Below are positions 1 to 9,112 of a DNA stretch of 64,000 nucleotides, in pieces. Under the pieces are notes generated by a model. It was not told where the DNA came from. It saw only the letters and a program-made list of their open reading frames with translations, and searched no databases. How positions within the stretch are numbered: the first letter of the stretch is position 1; the number at the start of each line of letters is the position of its first letter. Source of the stretch: Taudactylus pleione (taxonomy: Eukaryota > Chordata > Amphibia > Anura > Myobatrachidae); NCBI GenBank assembly GCA_031769625.1, contig JAUIMM010000178.1:25849501-25913500 (forward strand), read 5' to 3'. The position numbers and the translations under genes are program-made.

Positions 1-230
1 CTTTGTGTACAGATTTAGAGACTCAATCGCACACAGAGTGTACATTGTCAAATTAATCAGCACTGTGTGCTGGTACGTCCTAGTCGCATCCCGACTTAGA
101 CACATTTTTGACAAAAAAGACGCTCATCGCTAGTAGGGTCTCACAGGAACTGGTGCACAGAGAGGGGCTTTTTAGCGTGACTGCAGCAAAGATGTGTAAG
201 GACATTGAATTTGACATTGACACCGCCATC
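1..230. repeat. Dispersed repeat, copy cut by window edge
   Basis: This stretch resembles 48965-49295: both carry 'AAATTAATCAGCAC', a 'GTGTGCTGGT'-like segment, 'GGGCTTTTTAG' and 'GACTGCAGCAAAGATGT' in the same order. No coding potential is evident. The family is not identified. Confidence 0.6.
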
Positions 231-699
231 AATTGATGGCAGTTTCCAAAGTTTTCGAAATGAGAAAACCGCTGCATAGTAAATTTTTACCCATGACTTC
301 CCACATATTTATTGTGCATGGTAAAGCTAGTGGGTAATGATGGAAAAATGTGGATTCCCAGTTCTGAGTACAGCTATTGGTGCGCATTCGTAAATGTTCT
401 TTTTTTTTTTTAACGTTCCCAGTTGGTGCACCTTGTGTCCCCCCTCATCTTGGTGCCACACTCATAAGTCAAACTGGCCCCTATTTAAACTTAATTTACG
501 ACTGTGCAAGTTTATATAATATACTCATGTATTACCGAGTGTTTAAACAGCTTGTCGTTCACCATGTTTGTTTGCTTGTGACTTTGACCATTAGATTTAT
601 CTGTTTATGGACTTTGTATTTATATATTCTACCTGAGTTGCTATTCACAACCTTAGCCTGTATCAATCATTTTCCTGTCTGTGAGCAGCAACATAGTAA
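231..699. other. No recognised feature
   Basis: AT-rich sequence. The only open frame is a short low-complexity one, 377-724, with no recognisable domain. Nothing else is supported here. Confidence 0.5.
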
Positions 700-729
700 T
701 ACCCCTTTTAGATCAAAAATATGAGATAT

Positions 730-743
730 GGTAAGAACTTACC
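730..743. promoter_or_regulatory. Candidate recombinase core at DIRS-A outer end
   Basis: GGTAAG-AA-CTTACC is an inverted repeat with a two-base spacer. It recurs as GGTAAGTTCTTACC at 1096-1109 in the internal complementary region. DIRS-B has a shorter version at the matching place (27971-27980 and 28367-28376). Tyrosine recombinases bind inverted arms around a short spacer, so a role as core site is a reasonable inference and no more than that. Confidence 0.4.
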
Positions 744-754
744 CTTGTTATCTC

Positions 755-905
755 TATTTCTACGAAGTCCATAGGGTTCCACAGGATACCTTGGGGTATA
801 GGTGTGACGTCAGTCGCAGGGCACCAAAGAGTTAAGCTTTCAGCCTCCCAGGATGCACTAGGTCCCCCTCCTATACCCCGCCCCTGGGCCAAGGCACCTC
901 AGTTA
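755..905. repeat. DIRS-A left inverted terminal repeat
   Basis: It matches the reverse complement of 6504-6648 almost base for base, including 'GTGACGTCAGTCGCAGGG' and 'CCAAAGAGTTAAGC'. The segment outside it (718-785) is found again, inverted, in the internal complementary region. Confidence 0.9.
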
Positions 906-1053
906 GTTACCAAGCCATAGGCCGGAGGAGGAGAAGGAAGAGAGAGAACAAAGATCTGGACACATACAAGAATCACATTCTCACCAGAGGGAGACGGAAA
1001 ACCGGTGACCAGAGCAAAGCCCATCTGCAGCACAGGTGCGACAGGGCGGGAGT

Positions 1054-1165
1054 CCTGTGGAACCCTATGGACTTCGTAGAAATAGAGATAACAAGGGTAA
1101 GTTCTTACCATATCTCATATTTTCTACTTCAGGGTCCATAGGGTATCCACAGGATACCTTGGGGA
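1054..1165. repeat. DIRS-A internal complementary region
   Basis: Positions 1054-1117 are the reverse complement of the outer left end (718-785). Positions 1118-1165 are the reverse complement of the outer right end (about 6605-6649). The junction near 1118-1122 therefore shows how the two ends look when joined in a circle. It lies just past the recombinase stop codon (TAA, 1185-1187 on the minus strand). Confidence 0.88.
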
Positions 1166-1184
1166 TGTCCCAAAGCAGTATCCT

Positions 1185-2250
1185 TTAAGGGTGGGGACGC
1201 TCCTGTGCAGAAAGGAGAATCCGCCGCCCGAAGGAAGCATCCTGAGAGGCGAAGGTGTCAAACCTGTAATACCTCACGAAGGTATGGACAGAAGACCAAG
1301 TAGCAGCCTTGCAGATCTGAACTGCCGAGGCACCACGTCGAGCTGCCCACGAAGGACCCACAGACCTAGTGGAATGAGCCTTCAGAGAAGGAGGGACCGG
1401 TAGGCCTTCATGAAGATAAGCTTCAGAAATAGCCATACGGATCCAGGCTGCCAAAGTTTGCTTTGAAGCAGGCCAACCCTTTTTACGGAAGCCATAGAGG
1501 ACAAACAAAGCGTCCGACTTCCTAAACGAAGAAGTGCGGTCAACATAAGTCCTTAAGGCCCGCACAACATCCAAAGAGGCCTCACCCACGGAAAGACCCG
1601 GTGAGTTAAAGGCCGGAACAACTATTTCCTCGTTAACATGAAACTGGGAAACAACTTTGGGAAGAAACTCGGGCCGAGTGCGGAGCACTGCCCTGTTCCC
1701 ATAAAAAACCAAGAAAGGGGGTCTACAAGAAAGAGCCCCTAACTCAGAAACACGTCTGGCCGAAGCAATGGCCAGAAGGAAAACAGTCTTAGCTGTTAGC
1801 CATTTAAGATCCACTGAGCCCAGTGGTTCAAACGGCGGTCCTTGGAGAGCCCTCAGGACCACAGCCAAATCCCAAGGCGCCACAGGTGGAACAAAGGGCG
1901 GCTGAATGCGGAGAACACCCTGCATAAAGGTGCGCACATCCGGGATTGTAGCAATCCTACGGTGAAACCAGACAGATAGGGCCGAAACCTGTACCTTCAA
2001 AGAAGCAAGGCGAAGCCCATGATCTAGTCCCGCTTGCAGGAAGGCGAGAATCCGAGACAGACGAAACTCCCGCGGTGCATAACCTCTCGGTCGACACCAC
2101 TGGAAGAACGTATGCCACACGCGATGGTATATCCTCGCGGAAGACGGTTTCCGGGCTCGTAACATGGTACGCACCACAGAGCTGGAAAACCCCCGGGACC
2201 TCAGCATGGCAGTCTCAACAGCCACGCCGTCAAAGACAGCCGAGTCAGGT
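1185..2250 (-). CDS. DIRS-A tyrosine recombinase (YR)
   Basis: The C-terminal about 350 residues form a DIRS-type tyrosine recombinase, the enzyme that joins the circular DNA copy to the genome. Visible landmarks are an N-terminal helical segment (YHRVWHTFFQW), the first catalytic arginine in SARRVSELG, the H-x-x-R box as HSTRS, and the likely nucleophile tyrosine in VRYYRFD. The open frame runs unbroken to an ATG at 4046 (953 codons), but upstream of about 2250 it overlaps the RT frame and shows no recombinase motif. The true start is unclear, and frameshifting or splicing from the RT frame is possible. No stop or frameshift interrupts the domain. Confidence 0.88.
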
Positions 2251-4327
2251 CCGGGTAAAGGCAAGGACCCTGAGACAGAAGGTCCGGTCGTAGCGGCAAC
2301 CGCAGAGGACTGTCCACGGACAGACCCTGAAGGTCTGAGAACCAGTGCCGTCTGGGCCACGCGGGAGCTATCAACAGGAGCGTCCCTCCTTCCTGTTTGA
2401 ATTTCCGGATTACCCGTGGAAGAAGGGAGACCGGAGGGAACAGGTATGCGAACCGGAACGTCCACCGGACGGACAGAGCATCCACCAGAGACGCCCCTTC
2501 GTCTCTTGTGCGAGACCCGTACACCGGCAACTTGTTGTTGTGCCGGGACGCCATGAGGTCGATTTCTGGAAGACCCCACCTGTCCACCAGTAGTTGAAAA
2601 ACGTCCGGGTGCAGGGACCATTCCCCCGGATGAACGTCCTGGCGACTTAGAAAGTCCGCCTCCCAATTTAGCACTCCCGGGATGAAGACCGCTGATATGG
2701 CCGGAAGATTGCACTCCGCCCAAACCAGGATCCGAGAGACCTCTACGAGAGCCGCCCGACTGCGAGTTCCTCCTTGCCTGTTTATGTAGGCCACGGTGGT
2801 AGCGTTGTCCGACTGGACCTGCACCGGGCGACCCTGGAGAAACCGCTGTGCCTGCTGGAGAGCATTGAAGACCGCACGGAGTTCCAAGATATTTATTGGA
2901 AGCTCCGCTTCTGTCGGCGTCCACCTGCCCTGGAACAAGTGTGGACCCGAAACTGCTCCCCAGCCCCGAAGACTGGCGTCCGTTGTCAACAGGACCCAAT
3001 TTGGAACCCAGAACGGACGTCCCTTGTTGAGGTAGGTCGTCTGTAACCACCACGCAAGGGACAGGCGAACCTCCTGGGTGAGCACAATCGTCTGGGACTT
3101 CAAAGACTGAGTCAGCCCGTTCCACTTGGACAGGATCAGGTGCTGCAGAGGTCTGGAGTGAAACTGGGCGTATTCCACCATGTCGAACACCGACACCATG
3201 GAGCCCAGTAACCTCATCGCCGAGTGTAAGGACACCCGGCGGCTGTGCAGGCAACTGCGCAACCTTGACTGTAAAGCAGAGATCTTGTCCTCCGTCACGA
3301 AGATCCTTTGCTGTCCCGAGTCCAATAAGGCTCCAAGATGCAGAATCCTCCGAGACGGGATTAGAGTGGACTTCTGCCAGTTGATTAGCCAGCCGTGCCG
3401 TTGCAGCAGTGCAATGGTCAGGTCCAAGTGGCATAACAGGAGCTCTGGAGATCCTGCCACCAATAACAGGTCGTCCAAATACGGCAACATGCGGACTCCC
3501 TGCAGCCGCAGAGAAGCCGCCATGACCGCCATCACCTTGGTGAAAACACGTGGTGCTGTTGCCAGGCCAAAAGGTAACGCCCGAAACTGGAAGTGGTCGC
3601 TGCGGATTGCAAACCTGAGGAACTGTTGATGGCGCCAAAGAATAGGGACATGCAGGTAAGCGTCCTGTATGTCCAATGACACCAAGTAGTCCCCAGGTTC
3701 CAGCGCCAGAATGATGGACCGTAGGGTCTCCATCCGAAACTTCGGGACCCGCAAAGACTTGTTGAGTGCTTTGAGGTTGAGAATCGGACGATATGACCCA
3801 TTGGGTTTCTGTACCAAAAATAGATTTGAATAGAAACCCTGGCCCCTCTGGGAGAATGGAACCGCCACTATAACTCCAGCCTGGAGCATAGTGTGCAATA
3901 CCTTCCGCAGCTCCGTAGCCTTGTTCCGGTCTGATGGGAGACCCGTGGTGAAGAAGCGAGCCGGGGGTCTGTGCCGGAAGGAGAGGGCGTATCCGTGGGA
4001 AACCACCTCCAGAACCCAAGTGTCTGTCGTAGTGGTCGACCAACACTGGGCGAACTGTAGCAGGCGGCCTCCCACCCTGGGATCCCCCAAAGGGAGGCCC
4101 GGACCGTCAGGCCGCAGGCTTGTCATCTGGCTTGGGGGCCGGACGTCTGGTACTCCATGCCTGCTTCCGGGGCTTGACCGATTTCTTAGGGCCAGCCTGT
4201 CGAGGAAACGACTGTGGTTTGGGCCTGCCCTGGGCCCTAGATGACCGAAAGGACGATGGTCCCGAACCAGAAGGAGCAGCGGCCGACGGGAGACAAGCAG
4301 ATTTGGCTGCCGCCAGCGTGGCCACAA
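2201..4327 (-). CDS. DIRS-A reverse transcriptase, RNase H and methyltransferase-like protein
   Basis: An open frame of 708 codons. Residues about 165-290 carry the RT core: VSLDIQDAYLHVPI (motif A aspartate near 219), LPFGLATAPRVFTK (motif B) and YLDD at 283-286. RNase H follows, with TTDAS (D near 450), ELRAV (E near 482), QSDNAT (D near 507) and EADFLSR. The last about 140 residues (PEIDLMAS, DAL, YLFPP, APAWP) match the Dam methyltransferase-like domain usually found after RNase H in DIRS elements. The protein copies element RNA into DNA. The frame overlaps the gag end by about 220 bases and the recombinase frame at its 3' end. The first about 85 residues look non-conserved, so the real start may be internal or reached by frameshift. 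Confidence 0.92.
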   Translation of the reverse strand: MWPRWRQPNLLVSRRPLLLLVRDHRPFGHLGPRAGPNHSRFLDRLALRNRSSPGSRHGVPDVRPPSQMTSLRPDGPGLPLGDPRVGGRLLQFAQCWSTTTTDTWVLEVVSHGYALSFRHRPPARFFTTGLPSDRNKATELRKVLHTMLQAGVIVAVPFSQRGQGFYSNLFLVQKPNGSYRPILNLKALNKSLRVPKFRMETLRSIILALEPGDYLVSLDIQDAYLHVPILWRHQQFLRFAIRSDHFQFRALPFGLATAPRVFTKVMAVMAASLRLQGVRMLPYLDDLLLVAGSPELLLCHLDLTIALLQRHGWLINWQKSTLIPSRRILHLGALLDSGQQRIFVTEDKISALQSRLRSCLHSRRVSLHSAMRLLGSMVSVFDMVEYAQFHSRPLQHLILSKWNGLTQSLKSQTIVLTQEVRLSLAWWLQTTYLNKGRPFWVPNWVLLTTDASLRGWGAVSGPHLFQGRWTPTEAELPINILELRAVFNALQQAQRFLQGRPVQVQSDNATTVAYINRQGGTRSRAALVEVSRILVWAECNLPAISAVFIPGVLNWEADFLSRQDVHPGEWSLHPDVFQLLVDRWGLPEIDLMASRHNNKLPVYGSRTRDEGASLVDALSVRWTFRFAYLFPPVSLLPRVIRKFKQEGGTLLLIAPAWPRRHWFSDLQGLSVDSPLRLPLRPDLLSQGPCLYPDLTRLSLTAWLLRLPC

Positions 4328-5567
4328 TCTTATCCAGATCCGGACCGAAGAGAAAATCTCCGGTAAACGGCAACGCTTCCAGACCTTTCTTGGAATCTGC
4401 GTCCGCCTTCCAGGATCGCAGCCACAAGGTGCGACGAGCAGCTACCGCTGCTGAAGAAATTCTAGACACCAGAGTACTAATGTCTAGAGCCGCCTCGTTG
4501 ATGTAGGTGGCCGAATCACGGAGATTGCCAATCAACTCCGCCTGTTCGGCCGGACAGTCGGATTCAAAAGAAGCCTCTAATGAATCCGCCCAGCGCTCCA
4601 TCGCTCTGGCAACCCAGCAAATGGCCATAGCCAGCCGTGCTGCCCCCCCTGCAAGGGAATAAGCGGACTTCAGGCAGATTTCTACCTTGCGGTCCGTAGC
4701 ATCCTTAAGGGAGGACATGGATGGCATCGGCAATGTGGCACTACGGACAAGACGGGTCACGTGAGAATCCACCTGTGGAGGGGATTCCCACTTAGCAAAA
4801 TAATTATCCGCGAACGGATAAGCCACCGCCAGGCGTCTCTGCGGCTGGTATCTTTTGCCAGGTTGTTTCCACGCCTCCTCTAAATGGTCCACCAACTGAC
4901 CCGAAAGAGGAAAGACTGTGGCATCGCCCTTCACATCTTTGAAAAAGGCATACTTAGATTTAGCCGCTGGGGGAACTTCGTCCTCAATCACCAAGGCTGT
5001 GCGGACTGCCCGAATAAGTCCAGGAATATATACTTTGGACTTAGCATCAGCGTCCTTAGTATGGAGAGGTTCCTGATCGTAAGGATCAAGAATCTCCCCA
5101 TCATCAGACGTCCCTTCGTCATCCTCATAAGGAGCGGACAGAGACGCCACCGGCCTTTTATGAGGCCGCATCACAGACTCCCCTTGCAACACATCCGACA
5201 AGTGCTGTACAGAACTCGTCAGGGAGTTAACCCACGCTGGCTCCTGAGAACCCGGGAGCGGGGAAATAGGGAGACTGTGGGGTACCACCAATTGTCGTGG
5301 GAACCCCTGCATGGGTGACGACACCACAGACTGCTGGGACAAACCCCTCGGAGTAAACGCGGGCTGCGGAGCTAACTGGCCCACTAAAGCTGTTAACGCC
5401 TGAGCGAAACAAGCCCAGGGCGGCTCCTGTACCGGTGCTGTAACCGTAATAGGCCGCGCCATGGACAAACACTGCCAGCAAAGGCCCTCCGCGCTACCCT
5501 CCCCCTCCGCTAACGGTACTTTGCACGTGGTACACTGTAGCCGGAGGGGAAAATCACTTTCAGACAT
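4107..5567 (-). CDS. DIRS-A Gag-like protein
   Basis: An open frame of 486 codons whose ATG at 5567 is the first in the frame. Near the N-terminus is C12-x2-C15-x14-C30-x2-C33, a zinc-ribbon-like arrangement. The middle is acidic (DDEGTSDDGE). The central region has helical segments, including an ALPFTGDFLFGP motif that is also found in the Gag of DIRS-B. The tail is rich in Arg, Ser, Gly and Pro and ends PKPDDKPAA, which suits RNA binding. In DIRS elements the first frame is taken as a Gag-like particle protein, and position plus likeness to DIRS-B support that here. Function is inferred. Confidence 0.8.
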   Translation of the reverse strand: MSESDFPLRLQCTTCKVPLAEGEGSAEGLCWQCLSMARPITVTAPVQEPPWACFAQALTALVGQLAPQPAFTPRGLSQQSVVSSPMQGFPRQLVVPHSLPISPLPGSQEPAWVNSLTSSVQHLSDVLQGESVMRPHKRPVASLSAPYEDDEGTSDDGEILDPYDQEPLHTKDADAKSKVYIPGLIRAVRTALVIEDEVPPAAKSKYAFFKDVKGDATVFPLSGQLVDHLEEAWKQPGKRYQPQRRLAVAYPFADNYFAKWESPPQVDSHVTRLVRSATLPMPSMSSLKDATDRKVEICLKSAYSLAGGAARLAMAICWVARAMERWADSLEASFESDCPAEQAELIGNLRDSATYINEAALDISTLVSRISSAAVAARRTLWLRSWKADADSKKGLEALPFTGDFLFGPDLDKIVATLAAAKSACLPSAAAPSGSGPSSFRSSRAQGRPKPQSFPRQAGPKKSVKPRKQAWSTRRPAPKPDDKPAA

Positions 5568-6503
5568 GATGGCACCACGTATGTGACCTCTCTCACCAAT
5601 TAAGTATTAAATAGGCGAGAGACCACCCTGCAGCACCGCACCGCAAGGGCTTTAGCAGAAGAACAGGGACAGTAATAAAGCTGACAGTTTAGAGAAGAAA
5701 AGTTACAGGCAGCAGCGCTAGCACAGTCACATACAATGCAGAGAAATAACAATTCCTGCACTAACAGCGCTGATCACTCAACTACACAGACACAGGGCCT
5801 GGTAGGACACAGCGCTGCATACACAGACCTGACCACAGCGGAGGAGAGGTATGCGGGGGGACCCAGACCACGATGCTTCCGTCCAGCGCTTCCAGCAGCG
5901 TTCACCATGCGTTCTGGAGAAGATGGCCGCCGAGGAGCAGAGAGGAGGCTGGCCTGGGGGAGGAGCGCTGCCACAGGACCAGTCGGCAGCATGCAGAGAG
6001 GGCTGTGTGCAGCGGGGGAGGCGCCGGCTGTGAGACAGGGAAGGCGCGCTCCCCTGGCATGCATTTAACCCCTGGGACGCCGCAGCGCTACCGCTCTGCT
6101 GCGGTCCGCTGTCCCAGGGGGTAGTGGAAGCGCAGGTTGGTCGCCTGGCTCCACGCTGCAGCCAGTCCCCAGGGAGCCCCCTGCCTGGGGACTTAGGACC
6201 ATGTGATCAGCGGGGACCCACCGCGGGACCCCGCTGCTTACCTCTGTCCCCCTTGAATCCGGCCATGGTCCGGAGCATCTGGGGTCACCGCTAGCTGTGA
6301 CCCCAGACGCCCACCAGCATCCCCGGATCAGTACCGGCGTTCTGGTACCGGCGGGGTGTAGGGAAGACAGCATGGACGTCAGGACTGACTGTCCATGCTG
6401 TTCATCCAGATGTGCAGCCACAGCTGCATGAAGAATAAGCTTCAGGGGCTCTTCTAGCCCCCACTCCAACAGGTGCACCCGACTCCGGCCGGGCACCAAA
6501 CTA
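5568..6503. other. DIRS-A 5' leader
   Basis: GC-rich sequence between gag and the right inverted repeat. It has no long frame in the element's sense direction; the short frames seen do not resemble a protein family. It probably holds the element promoter and untranslated leader, but no promoter motif was convincing. Confidence 0.5.
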
Positions 6504-6648
6504 AACTGAGGTGCCTTGGCCCGGGGTATAGGAGGGGGACCTAGTGCATCCTGGGAGGCTGAAAGCTTAACTCTTTGGTGCCCTGCGACTGACGTCACAC
6601 CTATACCCCAAGGTATCCTGTGGATACCCTATGGACCCTGAAGTAGAA
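6504..6648. repeat. DIRS-A right inverted terminal repeat
   Basis: Inverted copy of 755-905. The outermost bases (…CTGAAGTAGAAA) reappear inverted at 1118-1130 in the internal complementary region. Confidence 0.9.
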
Positions 6649-7109
6649 ATGTTGGATTGCACCCGGGATTTTGAATGCAGGTCCAACCCAGATGCAACAC
6701 CTTTCAGACAGGCAGCTTATTCCCGAGTCGGCCACATCGGTGCAGTGAGATCATCTCCAAGCGCTGGCCCTATGACGTAAATGTTTCCCAGGTCAGTAGA
6801 CCCGGGTTATCCGTTTATACTGCACCGCGACACAGGTAGATCTCGGGTTCAACCCCTCTAACTACCCAGGTTGAGATGTCAGGTCGCTCAACCCGGCTTT
6901 TTTTTTTTTTTTAAGGACCCCTTTAGACTAAGCAAAAACCTGGGTTCACGTACAATATTTTGCCGCTAGTGTGAAAGGGGTATAATGCTAACATCAGAGC
7001 AACAACAGTGAAATCAAATACTCTCCTGTCGGAGTGTGAAGACTGGAGTTTACTTAGACCTCACAAGTCAGCACCAATCAATAGTGGTATTGTACATTGT
7101 GGCATTATG

Positions 7110-7530
7110 TGTAGTTTCAAATATGAACATACTTGCCTACCCTCCTGATTTGGCCAGGAGCCTCCCGAAAATCGGGAACCACTCCCGGCCTCCCGGGAAG
7201 GCAGGCAAGCCTCCAGACCTCCGGCGACGTGTCCGCACCACCCCTCAGTTGAAAGTATAAACCCCGGCAGCGGGGGGGCTGGTGACACGATTTGTGCTGA
7301 ATCGCGTCATCGTAGCTCCGCCCCCTGCTCCACAATACCATTAATCTTGGCATTGTGAAGAGGGGGCAGAGCCACGATGACGCGTTCGCGCTGCCACGCC
7401 CCCATGCTCTGCCCCCAATGATGCATCAGCTGCCGGGCCTGCCCCCTTTGACCACACCACGCCCCCTGCTGTGTAAGCTCGACAGCTCTCTCCCGGAAGG
7501 AGGGAGCTAAATGTCGGCAAGCCTGCATAT
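7110..7530. repeat. Dispersed repeat with CTCCCGAAAATCGGG signature
   Basis: It starts with ACTTGCCTACCCTCCTG and contains CCTCCCGAAAATCGGGAA and CTCCCGGAAGGAGGGAGC. Related sequence surrounds DIRS-B (27888-27956 and 33968-34165) and lies at 35479-36215, where it is split by another MITE. No coding sequence is visible. It is an old, high-copy, GC-rich family I cannot name. Confidence 0.6.
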
Positions 7531-7845
7531 GAATGTACTGTAACAATTATAGCACTTCTAATTGAAGGTGTGTATTGCTGGAGTTAAATTCTAATTGCTT
7601 AATCTGCCGAAGAAATGTTATATTTGTTTGGGATAAAATATTAACTCTATCAATGCTCAGGATTTCCCTTATACCTGGTCTAATCTCATCCACATTATCG
7701 TTCATCACATTTAGGCTTAACATATTATACATATTAAACAGGGACACTCATGAATTGGCTTATTAAAACCAGGTGATTGCAGGCTTGAAGTCAGCCAGTG
7801 CCAGAACATGTGTAATTCATGAGTGTTCCGGTTTAAAGGGATATT

Positions 7846-8020
7846 GGGGTAGATGTATGAAGCTCTGGGAAGTGATAAAGTGTAGTGATAAATGACCAAC
7901 CAATCAGCTTCCAACTGTCATTTTTCAAACACAGCTTGTAACATGACAGTTTGGAGCTGATTGGATGGTCATTTATCACTCTGCACTTTATCACTTTCCA
8001 GAGCTTCATACATCTGCCCC
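7846..8020. repeat. Short palindromic MITE, copy 1
   Basis: Its inverted ends (GGGGTAGATGTATGAAGCTC and the reverse of GGGGCAGATGTATGAAGC) fold the 175-bp unit almost completely. An ATT duplication flanks it (7843-7845, 8021-8023). A sibling at 39160-39318 is flanked by AAT. It is non-coding. Confidence 0.85.
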
Positions 8021-8344
8021 ATTGAATGGTAAGCCTAATCACATTTCAACATCAATATCACAATTTTATATGCAGCACTCACACAAATTAGCATTGTTTT
8101 CTTCACAAGACATTGTATTTAAAGAAAATACCATTAGTATTACTTGACTTTTAATATTATAATTATTATTAATATTATCCCGATTGTAAAGCACAACGGA
8201 ATATCCTGGCACTGTATAAGTAAATGTTAATAAATAATACATTTTATTTTATTTATAAAGTGCCACAAGGGCATAAAATGAACAAAATTAATTTTAAGTA
8301 CAGACACCATATAAATTGATATGGATACAAAAACATGCAAGTAC

Positions 8345-8650
8345 AGTACAGGGACGCCGGGCACCGATAGCCGCGCGGGGGGGGTGGGGTGCCTAGGTTT
8401 AGGGTTCCCGGGGGGGGACTTAGGGTTAGGCACCCCCCCCGGGAGGTTAGGTTTAGGCTAGGGGAAGGGGGGTTACGGTTAGGCACCCCCCCGGGGGACT
8501 TAGATTTAGGCGGCGGGGAAGGGGGGGTTAGGTTTAGGCACCCCTAAGGGAGAGTTAGGGGTAGAATTAGGTTAGCTAATACTTACCTGAGGACGATCAG
8601 GATTTCTACTGCTGCCGGGATGCTGGTATCGGGATTCCAACCGCCGGACA
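8345..8650. repeat. G-rich TTAGG-containing array within a dispersed element, copy 1
   Basis: Imperfect units built on GGTTAGGTTTAGGC and CCCCCCGGGGGACTTAG. The array sits between 'CGCCGGGCACCGATAGCCGC' and a tail like 'TCGGGATTCCAACCGCC'. The same layout occurs at 41128-41450 and 52310-52935. It resembles telomeric TTAGGG but is not a true telomere array. Confidence 0.7.
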
Positions 8651-8689
8651 TGCGCCAAATTGCACTAAAATTGTGTATCAATGTAGATG

Positions 8690-8970
8690 TGTCCGAATAG
8701 TCCTGATAATACTGTTTGGGGTACTTAAGTTGTTTCAATAGCTTCTTATTAGCGTCTTTGCACAAGTGGTGAAGAATGGCATAAAGCTGTATTTTTTGGT
8801 GAAAATAATAGTCCTGTCAAATTTGGGGTCCTTGGATATGGGTGCTAGCATATTTTAAAGTCTCTAAAGTTTTAAAAAACGTGAAAAACCACCCTCATAC
8901 ATGCATCTGCAATCCCAATAAACGCTTGGTCCCTCCTTACAGCACACAAAGAAGTCTATTTAGTTAGTTT
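8690..8970. repeat. Fragment of the ATTCAATT MITE family
   Basis: It shares 'TTAGCGTCTTTGCACAAGTGG' (in part), 'AAATTTGGGGT' and 'CAATCCCAATAAACGC'-like segments with the middle of the elements at 15114-15975 and 48010-48832. It lacks both inverted ends, so it is a broken internal piece. Confidence 0.6.
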
Positions 8971-9112
8971 TATGCTTGTCTCCCCACTTTTTCGCCCCCA
9001 AAAGGAAAGTACTTTTTTGGGGTAAAACACAAAATATAATATACCAAGCGCAAAAACATTAAAGGCACCAATGATTTAAAATGTCCGTAATAATTGAATT
9101 TCCTGGAAGTCA

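Larger units (their letters stand above)
718..6648 (-). mobile_element. DIRS-A: full-length DIRS-type tyrosine-recombinase retrotransposon
   Basis: The element is about 5.9 kb and reads on the minus strand. The order from its 5' end is gag, reverse transcriptase/RNase H/methyltransferase-like, then tyrosine recombinase. Ends are inverted (about 755-905 against 6504-6648). An internal complementary region at 1054-1165 is the reverse complement of the outer left end joined to that of the outer right end. This is the hallmark of DIRS elements, which are thought to integrate as circles through a tyrosine recombinase instead of an integrase and make no target duplication. All three frames are free of stops, so the copy may be young. 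It lies inside an older MITE. Confidence 0.93.
700..6982. repeat. MITE with TACCCC ends, split by DIRS-A
   Basis: The outer ends are TACCCCTTTT at 700 and GTGAAAGGGGTA ending at 6982. They are flanked by a TAA duplication (697-699 and 6983-6985), which suits a PIF/Harbinger-type MITE. Almost all of the left half beyond about 717 is replaced by DIRS-A. The right part (6649-6982) is rich in ACCCGGG-like motifs. Related copies lie at 41849-42634 and 49724-50156, which supports this reading. Confidence 0.65.

Noticed and set aside
377..724. 115-codon frame with hydrophobic residues
   Set aside because: AT-rich chance frame that ends at the DIRS-A border; no family likeness.
1083..1101. TAGAGATAACAAGGGTAAG resembles the I-SceI homing endonuclease site
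   Set aside because: Several mismatches and an extra base; it is part of the DIRS-A end and its inverted copy, with no homing endonuclease gene nearby. Taken as chance.
2345..4506. Plus-strand open frames across DIRS-A (for example 3180-3629 and 4120-4506)
   Set aside because: They lie opposite the conserved minus-strand gag and RT frames and have no domain of their own.
6843..6860. CGGGTTCAACCCCTC, another B-box-like string
   Set aside because: Part of the TACCCC MITE; no tRNA fold.
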